DNA from: Amycolatopsis taiwanensis DSM 45107
Lineage (GTDB): Bacteria; Actinomycetota; Actinomycetes; Mycobacteriales; Pseudonocardiaceae
Direction of reading: 5' to 3'
NCBI RefSeq assembly: GCF_000519205.1
Contig: NZ_JAFB01000027.1
Span: forward strand, 1 to 64,000
Length of the DNA: 64,000 nucleotides
Shown here: in pieces, positions 40,072 to 48,301 of the stretch
Layout of the letters: every line of letters begins with the position of its first letter
Position numbering within the stretch: position 1 is the first letter of the stretch
Program-made: the position numbers and the translations under genes
Notes under the pieces: model-generated
Told to the model about the DNA's origin: nothing
Databases searched by the model: none
The model's input: only the letters and a program-made list of their open reading frames with translations

Positions 40072-41063
40072 TCCTGATCCCTCCTGGCTGTCGTGTAGGT
40101 GAGGCGGCGGCGCGCTGGCCGTTCGGTGACGTACTGCGCGTACAGGTCGGGCTGCTCGGCGGCGAAGGACTCGTAGTCCACCGACCGGGTCGGCTTGGCC
40201 GGGGCCTTGTTGCTGGCGACTTTCTGCCCGTCGCGGTGGGCTTCCTCGGCCGAACCCATCGCCGCCCGCAGCTCGTTGTCGATGCCGGTCCGCTCGCCCT
40301 CGATCGCCTTGAGCTGTTCGGTCAGCTCGTGGCGGCGGGCGATGTGCTTGTCCCACAGCGGGTCCAGCTCGATCACTTCGTCGGGCACCGACGGCCAGCG
40401 CGACAGCGCCATGCGGGTGGTCTCGGAGGCATCCGGCGGCGGGGCCTCGTCGCGCTGGACATAGCCCCAGAACTCGCTCGCGCCGTCCACCAGGTCGCCG
40501 ATCAGGTCGTCATCGCGCTCGATCACCCGCTCCAGATAGGTGTTGGTGTCCAGCAGCGCCACCACGAAGGTCCGGGGCGCGTCGAGAATGCGCATGTACC
40601 ACTGGATCTGGCAGATGTAGTGGATGGGCACCTCGTCCTCGGCCCACTGGGCGACAGCGCGGTACCCGCCGGTCTTGGCCTCCACGATCCCGGCCAACTC
40701 GCCGGAGGGATGCCAGGCCAGGCCATCGACGTTGCCCAGCATCCATTCGTGTTCGCGGTCGGCGTAGATGCCCTCGCCGCCGGTCAGGATGTATTCGGGG
40801 TGCCGCTCGTCCCATTCCCGCAGCAGCACGGGTTCGAGCACCTGTCCCCAGTACATGCGCTCAGTCGCCGCGTCGTCGAAGTCCGGCTCGATCCGCCGGG
40901 TCTTCTCCAACCAGAGCTGGTAGGGCGTCTGCCACGGGTTGAGCCCGCAGGCGGCGGCCACATCGGAGCCGCCGAGCCCGAAGGTCCGGACGAAGGTCCA
41001 GTCCTCACGCGGGGCGTCGGCCGGGAGCACGACCGGCACGTCAAGGTGTCCGTGCTGGCTCAT
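40068..41063 (-). CDS. YqaJ-type viral recombinase exonuclease (331 aa)
   Basis: ATG at 41063 with GGGGAGGAG upstream. Motifs of the lambda-exonuclease/YqaJ family: GLGGSDVAAACGLNPWQTPY, YWGQVLEPVLLREW, then the catalytic LGNVDGLAW and GIVEAKTGG followed by YICQIQWYM. It degrades 5' ends and supplies single strands to RecT, whose gene it overlaps. Confidence 0.92.
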   Translation of the reverse strand: MSQHGHLDVPVVLPADAPREDWTFVRTFGLGGSDVAAACGLNPWQTPYQLWLEKTRRIEPDFDDAATERMYWGQVLEPVLLREWDERHPEYILTGGEGIYADREHEWMLGNVDGLAWHPSGELAGIVEAKTGGYRAVAQWAEDEVPIHYICQIQWYMRILDAPRTFVVALLDTNTYLERVIERDDDLIGDLVDGASEFWGYVQRDEAPPPDASETTRMALSRWPSVPDEVIELDPLWDKHIARRHELTEQLKAIEGERTGIDNELRAAMGSAEEAHRDGQKVASNKAPAKPTRSVDYESFAAEQPDLYAQYVTERPARRRLTYTTARRDQE

Positions 41064-41091
41064 GCGCTCCTCCCCGCTGGGCGGTGCGCAG

Positions 41092-41442
41092 CTACCTGGC
41101 TGATATCGCTGACCGGGGCGGGTTTTCGCAGACCCACCAGTGGTCCGGGCGTGCGCCGTCTTCCAAGGTCTCGATGAGTGCGCGCGGGACCTGGTGCCAC
41201 AAGGCCCACGCCCGCCAGCACACGATGCCGCCAACCGGCTGCACCGAGACGCGCACGGCGGTCCGGTCGCAGGAGATCCAGTTCGACGTGAGCCCGAGAC
41301 CCCAGCGGTCCGGGACGGGTATGTCGGTCAGCCAGATCAGCGATGCGCCCAGGAGGGGGTGCCGGTTGGGCCATAGCTCGCCGCTGCCGTGGATGCCACG
41401 GGCACCGTGGTTACAGGTGAAGTGATAGAAGGCGCTGGGCAA
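41092..41442 (-). CDS. Phage protein of unknown function (116 aa), TTG start
   Basis: TTG at 41442 follows the upstream TGA without a gap. The start (LPSAFYHFTCNHGARGIHGS) is a pattern often seen in small actinophage proteins; the YHFTC-HG motif slightly resembles ADP-ribosyltransferase-like folds, which is only a hint. Contains many Trp and ends before the exonuclease gene. Confidence 0.65.
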   Translation of the reverse strand: MPSAFYHFTCNHGARGIHGSGELWPNRHPLLGASLIWLTDIPVPDRWGLGLTSNWISCDRTAVRVSVQPVGGIVCWRAWALWHQVPRALIETLEDGARPDHWWVCENPPRSAISAR

Positions 41443-41670
41443 TCATTGATCACCTGACCGAACGTTGATCGGGTGGGAGCGGAACCACTCGTGCGCGTTG
41501 TACATCGCGACGGAGCGGGCCGTGCTGTTTGGCCTGGTCGCTTCGGAGATCTCCTGCCGAAGCGACCCCGGCAGCCGTAGCCAACAGGTTCGGCAGGCGT
41601 AGAACGCATGCTTGACCTGTCGGCCGCAGCCGCCGGGGCAGTCGTGGGTTCGGTTCCGGGTTGCCGTCAG
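41443..41670 (-). CDS. Zinc-ribbon phage protein (75 aa), CTG start
   Basis: The frame has no ATG, GTG or TTG before its conserved part. CTG at 41670 lies in a CTGA overlap with the stop of the upstream gene, 5 bases after a weak GAGCAGGA site. Product: TATRNRTHDCPGGCGRQVKH, then CRTCWLRLP, a four-Cys ribbon, followed by MYNAHEWFRSHPI. Similar small ribbons are common in actinophage replication blocks. Confidence 0.65.
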   Translation of the reverse strand: MTATRNRTHDCPGGCGRQVKHAFYACRTCWLRLPGSLRQEISEATRPNSTARSVAMYNAHEWFRSHPINVRSGDQ

Positions 41671-41936
41671 TCCTGCTCAACCTCGCCGCTGTCGTCGCCG
41701 TCGGGGTTCTCGTCCTGCTCGCCGTCTTCTGCCGGGTCCTGCTCGGCCCGCTTGCCGTCCAGCACCGCGAGCTGATCGCCGAGGTCGTCCACCGTCTCGT
41801 TGAAGATCGGCGTGTTGTCGTCGAAGCGAAGGTCCACCGCATACTCCTCCACGCCCGGCATTTCGAAGGTCGGTACCTCCAGGGCGTCCTCGTCCTGTCC
41901 GGTCGTGGTCTCGGTGGTCTCGTCCTGCTCGGTCAC
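41667..41936 (-). CDS. Acidic phage protein (89 aa)
   Basis: GTG at 41936 in a GTGA overlap. Very acidic (VTEQDETTETTTGQDEDALE at the start; DGEQDENPDGDDSGEVEQD at the end). The middle has VDLRFDDNTPIFNETVDD. It might mimic DNA or bind a basic partner; no family recognised. Confidence 0.6.
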   Translation of the reverse strand: MTEQDETTETTTGQDEDALEVPTFEMPGVEEYAVDLRFDDNTPIFNETVDDLGDQLAVLDGKRAEQDPAEDGEQDENPDGDDSGEVEQD

Positions 41937-42118
41937 CACAGCACCCCCGCGACCACCACGCCGAGTCCGACGCCGACGCACAAGGCCACCACCAGCAGAG
42001 CGGCGAACGCGCGCGGCGCGGCGCTGAGCAGCCGAAGCAGGGCAGCCCGTAGGTGATCGAGAACGCCAAGCCGGGCATGCTTGCCGGTCGGAGGCGGGGT
42101 CATGATCCGGGCGGCCAT
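41933..42118 (-). CDS. Small membrane protein (61 aa)
   Basis: ATG at 42118 in a TGATG overlap. A single C-terminal membrane helix (AFAALLVVALCVGVGLGVVV). Unknown. Confidence 0.55.
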   Translation of the reverse strand: MAARIMTPPPTGKHARLGVLDHLRAALLRLLSAAPRAFAALLVVALCVGVGLGVVVAGVLW

Positions 42119-42297
42119 CAGGCGATCCGTCCGTTCCAGTGGCGCGACGGCTCATGCCGCAGCGGCAGGGGCATGACGAAGTTCGTGAGCCAGCCGTAGA
42201 GCGTCACGGCGTCCCGTCGGGTGCCGTACTCGTCGGGGTGCAGTACATGCCTACCTTCGCGGTCGTGATCATCTGGATAATCGATGGTGGCGGTCAT
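42118..42297 (-). CDS. Small phage protein (59 aa)
   Basis: ATG at 42297 (GGAGATGGGAGTCC upstream). Starts MTATIDYPDDHDREGRHVLH and contains DAVTLYGWLTNFVMPLPLR. No domain. Coupled to the next gene. Confidence 0.55.
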   Translation of the reverse strand: MTATIDYPDDHDREGRHVLHPDEYGTRRDAVTLYGWLTNFVMPLPLRHEPSRHWNGRIA

Positions 42298-42381
42298 CGC
42301 GGACTCCCATCTCCGTTGGTGATCGGGGCTGGCCGACGTAGGTCGGGGCACGGGCGTCGGCCAGCCCCTTGTCCTGGTCCG

Positions 42382-42570
42382 TCACGCACCACGGGCCAGG
42401 GGCTCTAGGGGTTGGTGACGAAGGAGAACGGCTACGCGGTCCTGCTGGTCAGCCGTGAGCGGACCGTGCTGGTCGGCCAGGTCGCCCAAGTAATCAGCCA
42501 GGCTGCGGGTGACCCCCAGCCGCTCCAGGTCCTCGTTGGTAAGCAGCGCGCGAGCAGGCTCCCGGCTCAT
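42382..42570 (-). CDS. Small helical phage protein (62 aa)
   Basis: ATG at 42570 in an ATGA overlap with the XRE gene. Mostly helical (NEDLERLGVTRSLADYLGDL). Likely co-regulated with the XRE protein; unknown role. Confidence 0.6.
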   Translation of the reverse strand: MSREPARALLTNEDLERLGVTRSLADYLGDLADQHGPLTADQQDRVAVLLRHQPLEPLARGA

Positions 42571-42872
42571 GCCACACCGGACCGGTCGATCTCCTCAGCG
42601 CTGTCGTCCTCGGGATGCGCGAAGTACGGGCCGATGAGTTCAGCGCTGGCTTCGGGGTCATCCAGCACAAAGAAGGTGCCGCGCGGAACACCGAGAACGT
42701 CTTCGAGCTTTGCGGCCTGCCGCAGCGGGATCACCGGCGACGCACCACTGAGGACCTGGCTAAGACGAGCCTGTGACAGCCCTGCCATAAACGCGACGTC
42801 AGCATGTCGGCCGGTAGCCTCTACGAGCTGTCGGAGTGCGCTAGCGTCGCACGCACGCACGTATGTAGCCAC
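42567..42872 (-). CDS. XRE-family regulator (101 aa)
   Basis: GTG at 42872 with GAGGAG five bases upstream. The HTH is at residues 10-65 (LRQLVEATGRHADVAFMAGL, SQARLSQVLSGASPVIPLRQ), then a short acidic tail. It opens the minus-strand replication block and is divergent from the repressor-like gene at 43088. It may be a Cro-like switch protein. Confidence 0.8.
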   Translation of the reverse strand: MATYVRACDASALRQLVEATGRHADVAFMAGLSQARLSQVLSGASPVIPLRQAAKLEDVLGVPRGTFFVLDDPEASAELIGPYFAHPEDDSAEEIDRSGVA

Positions 42873-42983
42873 GTCAACTCCTCGGGTGTAATTGACATGA
42901 GTGGCCTGACCGAACGCCCCGTACCGGTGACGTTCGCCCATCAACCCTGGTCAAGGGGGGCTGTGACCTGTCCTGACCTCCAC

Positions 42984-43040
42984 GTTAAATTGGTTTCAAC
43001 ATGAAGGTCAACGGCTACGCTCAGTTAAACGTGCTTTAAT
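42984..43040. promoter_or_regulatory. GTTAAA boxes in the lysogeny control region (copies 2 and 3)
   Basis: GTTAAATTGGTTTCAAC at 42984-43000 and GTTAAACGTGCTTTAAT at 43024-43040, centres 40 bases apart. The first matches the element at 6745-6761 in 14 of 17 positions. They lie between the divergent XRE-type genes, the usual place of phage repressor operators. Confidence 0.6.
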
Positions 43041-43087
43041 TCCGGCAAGGTCGCCCTAACAAACCGCTCGGGATGGTGCCCTGCGAA

Positions 43088-43531
43088 GTGAACCTCGCTG
43101 AACTGATCAACTCGATCAAGGACAAGGAAGGGCTGACCTGGCGCCAGCTCACGGATCGCGCCAAGCAGAAGGGTGCACCCCCGCCGACAGGCTTGTTCTA
43201 CCTAGGCGACCCCAACCGTCCGATGGTGGACTTCCCCCGGACGAAGACGATCTACGGCGTGGCCGCCGCGCTCGGTGTCGAGCCGTCGGTGGTGGCCGCT
43301 GCCGCCCTGAAATCTCTGGGGCTCCAGGAGCAGAACGTCGTCGAGGTACAGGCCGAAGAGATTGATGTGGTCACACGTAGTGATGGCGACACGCCCGAGA
43401 CTCGAAAGGGTGATCGGTGGATCGTGATCACCCCAGATGATCAAACATCCGACGAAGTGCTCACAGCGTTGCGAAGTGGTGCAAACCTCCGGGTTATCTC
43501 CCCTTCCGGGGACCCTTCAACTCGTCGGTAA
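43088..43531 (+). CDS. Immunity repressor-like XRE protein (147 aa)
   Basis: Residues 1-70 hold an XRE-type HTH (VNLAELINSIKDKEGLTWRQ, LTDRAKQKGAP) with a family-typical helix (IYGVAAALGVEPSVVAAAAL). GTG 43088 is preferred; ATG at 43073 is the alternative. A C-terminal effector part (RWIVITPDDQTSDEVLTALR) follows. Its place at the prophage end, divergent from the lytic block, suggests it keeps lysogeny. Confidence 0.75.
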   Translation: MNLAELINSIKDKEGLTWRQLTDRAKQKGAPPPTGLFYLGDPNRPMVDFPRTKTIYGVAAALGVEPSVVAAAALKSLGLQEQNVVEVQAEEIDVVTRSDGDTPETRKGDRWIVITPDDQTSDEVLTALRSGANLRVISPSGDPSTRR

Positions 43532-43682
43532 CCTCGGCCCGTGGCCTATCAGGCCCGTAGTCACCCGAACGGCCTAATTTGGTTGGTCCGTCAGAGGTGG
43601 ATACCGTCACACTACGGAGGGGGCACTGGGTGTCACATCCCGTGAAACGCCACATGGAAACCCGCATGTAGGTGGGGCGAAG

Positions 43683-43949
43683 GTGGACATTGTGACTGAC
43701 GAGTACAGACTCAAGCGGATCGATCTTGGTGGCAGTCCCGAAATCTACGTTGGACTCCATGAGTCTCCACCCGTCGTGCTGGCTGATCACGGCACGCCGG
43801 AATGGGTAGTGGACGCCAAGGTGCGCGCCAGCTTGATCGACGAGTTCATCGCGAAGCTCAAGGACGAACCCGACTACCAACCCGAGGACGCCAGGCCCGG
43901 CTACCTGGAGCTGTCCGATGAGGCGGGAGGCACGGGCACCGACGGCTAG
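43683..43949 (+). CDS. Hypothetical protein (88 aa)
   Basis: GTG at 43683 (or 43692). An acidic protein with YRLKRIDLGGSPEIYVGLHE. It ends 19 bases before a strong terminator. It may be the last prophage gene or a host gene. Confidence 0.5.
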   Translation: MDIVTDEYRLKRIDLGGSPEIYVGLHESPPVVLADHGTPEWVVDAKVRASLIDEFIAKLKDEPDYQPEDARPGYLELSDEAGGTGTDG

Positions 43950-43967
43950 CCCGACCACTCCACCTGA

Positions 43968-44010
43968 GCCGCGTTCACACCGTATTATCGGTGTTGAACG
44001 CGGCTTTTTT
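43968..44010 (+). terminator. Strong rho-independent terminator
   Basis: A 15-pair stem (GCCGCGTTCACACCG with CGGTGTTGAACGCGGC, one bulge) with loop TATTAT is followed by TTTTTT. It closes the plus-strand unit at the prophage right end. Confidence 0.92.
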
Positions 44011-44124
44011 CTTGCGCCGCAACAGGTTCTGAGCCTGGGCAGCCCCTCGATATAAAAATGTCACAAGTTAGCTCTTGCCTGGACCGGGGACACGCCAGGT
44101 GCTGGCGTGTCCCCGGCTGGAGAG

Positions 44125-44200
44125 GGCGAGTTCTGGGTTCGGGTGGGCGAGTTCTGGGTTCGGGGAGGCGAGTTCTGGGTTGGTGAGGAGTTCCGGGCTA
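44125..44200. repeat. 21-bp tandem repeat (three copies and one degenerate)
   Basis: Units begin GGCGAGTTCTGGGTTCGGG at 44125, 44146 and 44167, with a worn copy at about 44187. The period of 21 keeps a frame: plus-strand GEFWVRV or minus-strand NPELAHP. It lies downstream of the P450 gene, outside any clear gene. Confidence 0.75.
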
Positions 44201-44253
44201 TGGGCAAGAACGCCGAGCTCAGCCTGACCCACCCCAACCGACTTCGACAAAGG

Positions 44254-45486
44254 CTAGGTGGCGTGCACCGTGACCGGGAACTTGGCCGGGCCACGCAGGT
44301 TGATGCGGCCGTTCCACTCCAGTTGACCGGCGAAGCCGAGGTCCGGGAATCGCTGCACCAGGCGGCTGATCGCGACCTGGCCCTCCAGCCGCGCCAGCGC
44401 GGCGCCGAGACAGTGGTGCGGGCCCGCGCCGAACGACACCTGGGCACGTGCATCCGGCCGGTCGACGCGCAGCTCACCGGCGTCCGGACCGAAGAAGCGC
44501 TCGTCGCGGTTCGCCGAGCCGAGACAGGCCAGCACGAAGGTGCCTGCCGGAATCTCCTTGTCCCGCAACACGTAGGGCTCGGTGGTGATCCGGCGGGTCT
44601 GCTGCACGGGCGAGTCATACCGCAAAAATTCCTCGACCGCGTTGGCCGCCAGTTCGGGCTTGGCCCGCAGCAACGCCAGTTGGTCCGGGTTGCGCAGCAG
44701 CGCGTTCACCCCGTTGGCGATCAGGTTGACCGTGGTCTCGTGACCGGCAACGTAGAGCAGAACCACCTGCGCGACGAGTTCGTCACTGTTGAGGACCTGG
44801 CCTTCGTGCTCGGCCGTGATCAACGCGGTCAGCAGGTCGTCGCCCGGGTTCTTGCGTTTCCACTCGATCAGCTCGCGGGCGATCGAGGCCAGTTCGATGT
44901 CCGCGTCCATGATTGCGCGGGCGGCCTCCTCGTCCGCCACGATCTCCAGTGACCGCACCAGGGTTCCGCTCAGCTGACGGATCCGGGCATGATCGGTCGG
45001 CGGCATGCCGAGCATCTCGGAGATCACCTCGAACGGCAGCGGAAACGCCAGTTCCTCGACCAGGTCGCAACCGCCCTTCTCGGCCATCTCGTCGAGTGCC
45101 CCGTCCACGAGGGCGGTGATCCGCGGCTCGAGCGCGGCGACGGCACGGCGCGTGAACACTTTGGTGACCAGTGAACGCAACCTGGTGTGGTCAGGCGGGT
45201 CACGGTCGAGCATCGAGAGGTTCAGCGCGCCGGCGTTGCCCTCCGTACCGAAATATTCGATCTGCTGGTTGAACGGACCGGGCGCCAAGTTGGCGACCTC
45301 GACCGACAAACCCGCCTTCAGCAGTGTGGAAACGTCATCGAAGCGGGACACGAACCAGAACCCCAGCGGGTGGTTCTGTACCGGATCGTTGTCGCGCAGC
45401 ATCTTGTATTGCGGGTACGGATCTTCGAAGAAGCCGGGCACGAACGGGTTGAACAAGAGTGCGTCCGGCTCGATCAGGTCGGTCAT
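44254..45486 (-). CDS. Cytochrome P450 (410 aa)
   Basis: Class I bacterial P450. I-helix oxygen-binding motif AGHETT, ExxR in EEFLRYDSPVQ, and heme loop FGAGPHHCLGAALAR with the ligand Cys. ATG at 45486. It needs a ferredoxin and reductase, which are not encoded nearby. It is divergent from a TetR regulator with dyads between them, so it is probably induced by a ligand of that regulator. Substrate unknown. Confidence 0.93.
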   Translation of the reverse strand: MTDLIEPDALLFNPFVPGFFEDPYPQYKMLRDNDPVQNHPLGFWFVSRFDDVSTLLKAGLSVEVANLAPGPFNQQIEYFGTEGNAGALNLSMLDRDPPDHTRLRSLVTKVFTRRAVAALEPRITALVDGALDEMAEKGGCDLVEELAFPLPFEVISEMLGMPPTDHARIRQLSGTLVRSLEIVADEEAARAIMDADIELASIARELIEWKRKNPGDDLLTALITAEHEGQVLNSDELVAQVVLLYVAGHETTVNLIANGVNALLRNPDQLALLRAKPELAANAVEEFLRYDSPVQQTRRITTEPYVLRDKEIPAGTFVLACLGSANRDERFFGPDAGELRVDRPDARAQVSFGAGPHHCLGAALARLEGQVAISRLVQRFPDLGFAGQLEWNGRINLRGPAKFPVTVHAT

Positions 45487-45535
45487 GCGGAGTTCCCCAA
45501 ACTGTTGCGGCCCATGGAAAAGCGTCATAACTCCG

Positions 45536-45580
45536 GTCGACGCATACGCAGTGTATGTCTTATGCTTCGTGTATGTCGAC
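45536..45580. promoter_or_regulatory. TetR operator region
   Basis: CATAC-GCAGT-GTATG (45543-45557) is nested in a wider dyad of GTCGAC...CATAC and GTATGTCGAC. It covers the TetR start and the P450 upstream region. Confidence 0.6.
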
Positions 45581-46226
45581 CCTGAAGAGCCGGCGGGAGC
45601 AGTACTCGCAGGCCACCCGAACCGCGTTGCTGGAAGCGGCCACCCGGCGGTTCGCCGAACACGGGTTCGCGGGCACCACGCTGGAGGACGTCGCCGCCGA
45701 CATCCAGGCCACCCGCGGCGCCGTCTACCACCACTACGCCAGCAAGACAGCGCTCTTCGCGGCCGTGTTCGAGAAGCTCGAGACCGAGGCGATGGCACTG
45801 TCCGACGCCGCCGCGGCCAGGGCGAGCGATCCGTGGCAGGCCGCGTTCGTCGCGCTGGACGCGTTCCTGGAGTGCAGTTGCGACCCGGTCTACGGCCGGA
45901 TCGCGTGGCTCGAGGCGCCGACCGCGCTGGGCTGGACGCACTGGCAGTCGGCCGGCGTGGACCTCGCATACGGGCACGTCGAGCGCCGGATCAAGGCGTT
46001 GATGGACGGGGGCTACCTCGACCCGCAGCCCCTGGAGACCCTGACCCGGGTGGTCTACAGCATGCTCGGCGCGGCTGGGATGGCGCTGGCCGAAGCTGCC
46101 GACACGGACAAGCCCCGGCTGAAAGCCGAGTACGCCGCAGTCATCGGTCGCATGCTGTCCGCGCTGCAGCCGATTCCCGCCTTGTCCGACGGTGCTGGTT
46201 CCCAGCCATCGGCAACTGGAACCTGA
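45573..46226 (+). CDS. TetR-family regulator (217 aa)
   Basis: N-terminal TetR HTH (FAEHGFAGTTLEDVAADIQA, RGAVYHHYASKTALF) and a helical ligand-binding part. ATG 45573 is preferred over the in-frame ATG at 45555, which lies in the operator dyad. Divergent from the P450 gene and probably its repressor. Confidence 0.88.
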   Translation: MSTLKSRREQYSQATRTALLEAATRRFAEHGFAGTTLEDVAADIQATRGAVYHHYASKTALFAAVFEKLETEAMALSDAAAARASDPWQAAFVALDAFLECSCDPVYGRIAWLEAPTALGWTHWQSAGVDLAYGHVERRIKALMDGGYLDPQPLETLTRVVYSMLGAAGMALAEAADTDKPRLKAEYAAVIGRMLSALQPIPALSDGAGSQPSATGT

Positions 46227-46509
46227 TGGGTACGGGCAGTCGGGTGGCCATGGTCTTCGCTCTTGATCAGAACAAGTCGCGGGGATCGTGCATTTGTGGG
46301 ATCTCCGACGGCGCGAGTAGATCAATGGTTCTCGGGAAAACCAAAAAACTGGTGCCATTCCGGCGGCACTCGACGTGTAAGTGAACTGTCACGTTTCGGC
46401 AAGTGTTTTCAATCCGGCGAAAACAGATCGTCGTTGCCGGGCCCAAACCTACTATCGATCAGTTGTCATTGCGGTCCATACCAGCCGAGGGCACCGGTAC
46501 GGCCAGCGA
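46227..46509. other. 283-base intergenic stretch
   Basis: Between the convergent TetR and DHA2 exporter genes. No convincing ORF, hairpin terminator or repeat was seen. Confidence 0.5.
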
Positions 46510-48102
46510 TCAGGTTGCCGTGGAGGTCAGGTCGTCCACTTCGTCCCGGCCATCGTGTTCTGCTGCGGATTCCGGGGTTTCGGCTCCGGGTTGGGTGTGC
46601 GCGCCGCGGAGCAGGGTGGCGATGAGGATGGCCGCAGCCGCCATCAGGACGGCGCTGACGACCGAGGCGATCCGCATCTCTTGGGCGAAGGCGTCGAACG
46701 CCACGTTTCGCAGGGCTTCGGCGGCGCCCTTCGGGAGGGTCGCGGCGGTGTCAACCGCGCCGCCGAGAGTGTCCCGCGCTGCTTCCAGTTCCTTGGCCGT
46801 GAGGGTGTCAGGAGCCTTCGTGGTGAGCTGCGAACGGTAGACGGCCGTGCCGATGCTTCCCAGGATCGCGATGCCCAGGGCCCCGCCGAACTCGGCCGAG
46901 GTCTCGGCCATGGCGGAGGCCGCTCCGGCCCGCTCCGGTGGTGCGGCGGACAGGATCACGTCGGTGACCACGGCGGAGACCCCGCCGATACCGATCGCGA
47001 CAACCGTCAGGGCGCCGATGAGGTAGACCGCTCCCGAACCGGCTTGGATCATGGTCAGCATGGCGTAGCCGGCGGCCGCCACGAGCAGCCCGGCAGCGAT
47101 CACATTGGGTTTACCGACGCGTGGTGCGATCGCGGTGGCCAGCGCGATGCCCACGGGCATCACGAGAAAGGTGGGCAAAGACCACAGGGCGGACTCGAAC
47201 GGCCCCATTCCCAGGACGAGTTGCATGAACTGCCATTGGAACAGGCTGAAGCCGACCAGCCCGAAGGTCGCCAGCGCGTCGATGAGCAGGGGCAGGTTGA
47301 ACCGGCGTGTCCGGAACAGCGCAAGGTCGATCAGCGGGTTCGCGGCCACGCGTTGGCGGCGCAGGAATGCGGCCCCCACGGCGAGTCCGGCTGCGCAGCA
47401 CGCCAGGGAGAACCACCCGAAGCCGTGCTCCGCCATGAGTTTGACGCCGTAGATGACGCCGAGCACGGCGACGAGGGACAGGGCGGCGCCGAGCAGGTCG
47501 AAACGACCCGGCCTGGGGTGGCGGTATTCGGGAAGCAGCAGCGGGCCGAGGACCAGGAGCAGGACCATCACCGGCACGTTGATCAGGAAGACCGATCCCC
47601 ACCAGAAATGTTCCAGCAGTAGCCCGCCGATGATCGGGCCGAGTACGGCACCACCGGCGAAACCAGCCGTCCAGACGCCGACCGCGGTGGCCCGTTGTCT
47701 GGCGTCGCGGAACATGTTCCGGATCAGGGAAAGCGTGGACGGCGCCAGGGTCGATCCGGCGACGCCCAGGAGCACGCGGGCCGCGATGAGCATCCCGGAA
47801 CTGGTCGAGTAGGCCGCAAGAACAGAGGCGGCGCCGAAGGCCGCGGCGCCCGCGAGGAGCACTCGCCGACGTCCGATCCGGTCACCGAGTGTGCCCATCG
47901 TGATGAGCAGGCCGGCCAAAAGGAAGCCGTAAGCGTCCATGATCCACAGCAGTTCGGAGCTGCTCGGCTTGAGGTCGGCCGTCAGGGAGGGGAGTGCGAC
48001 GAACATGACGGACATGTCCATGGACGCCAGTACGCAGGGCAGTATCAGGACGGCGAGCCCGGCCCATTCCCTGCCGCCGGCGGGTCTGTTGTCTTCAGTC
48101 AT
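46510..48102 (-). CDS. DHA2-family drug exporter, 14 TM (530 aa)
   Basis: Major facilitator of the EmrB/QacA type. Fourteen hydrophobic segments; motif A at GTLGDRIGRRRVLLAG and the antiporter motif C region near LGPIIGGLLLEHFWW. It exports drugs against protons. ATG at 48102 has GAGGAA upstream. Divergent from a TetR gene with a clear operator between them. Confidence 0.92.
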   Translation of the reverse strand: MTEDNRPAGGREWAGLAVLILPCVLASMDMSVMFVALPSLTADLKPSSSELLWIMDAYGFLLAGLLITMGTLGDRIGRRRVLLAGAAAFGAASVLAAYSTSSGMLIAARVLLGVAGSTLAPSTLSLIRNMFRDARQRATAVGVWTAGFAGGAVLGPIIGGLLLEHFWWGSVFLINVPVMVLLLVLGPLLLPEYRHPRPGRFDLLGAALSLVAVLGVIYGVKLMAEHGFGWFSLACCAAGLAVGAAFLRRQRVAANPLIDLALFRTRRFNLPLLIDALATFGLVGFSLFQWQFMQLVLGMGPFESALWSLPTFLVMPVGIALATAIAPRVGKPNVIAAGLLVAAAGYAMLTMIQAGSGAVYLIGALTVVAIGIGGVSAVVTDVILSAAPPERAGAASAMAETSAEFGGALGIAILGSIGTAVYRSQLTTKAPDTLTAKELEAARDTLGGAVDTAATLPKGAAEALRNVAFDAFAQEMRIASVVSAVLMAAAAILIATLLRGAHTQPGAETPESAAEHDGRDEVDDLTSTAT

Positions 48103-48143
48103 TTCCTCTGTTCCTCCAGTCCCGTCTGGCGGGTCGAAGTCTT

Positions 48144-48171
48144 GCGTACTTTGTACGCGGCTGACGCGTAC
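48144..48171. promoter_or_regulatory. TetR operator, overlapping dyads
   Basis: GCGTAC-TTT-GTACGC (48144-48158) overlaps a second dyad GTACGC-GGCTGAC-GCGTAC (48153-48171). It lies between the exporter and its TetR regulator. Confidence 0.75.
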
Positions 48172-48301
48172 AGGATACGCATGCACGATTCCGTAGGGCT
48201 ACAGCTTTTTGAACTGCTAAAGCACCGTATTCTGTCCGTCTTCGCCCTCCGTGCGCTAGAATTTCGTCACAACGGGTATGTGTGACGAAAGGGGTGCGGT
48301 G

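Larger units (their letters stand above)
6800..43949. mobile_element. Siphovirus prophage (approximate bounds)
   Basis: A contiguous set of head, tail, lysis, packaging, recombination and regulatory genes of a long-tailed phage. The structural core from 8197 to 43531 is certain. The left arm (6800-8054) is included because of its phage-type genes and because it shares the GTTAAA element with the right end. The right limit is set at the strong terminator near 44 kb, before the P450. No attachment-site repeat and no integrase could be identified, so both ends are estimates. Confidence 0.75.
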
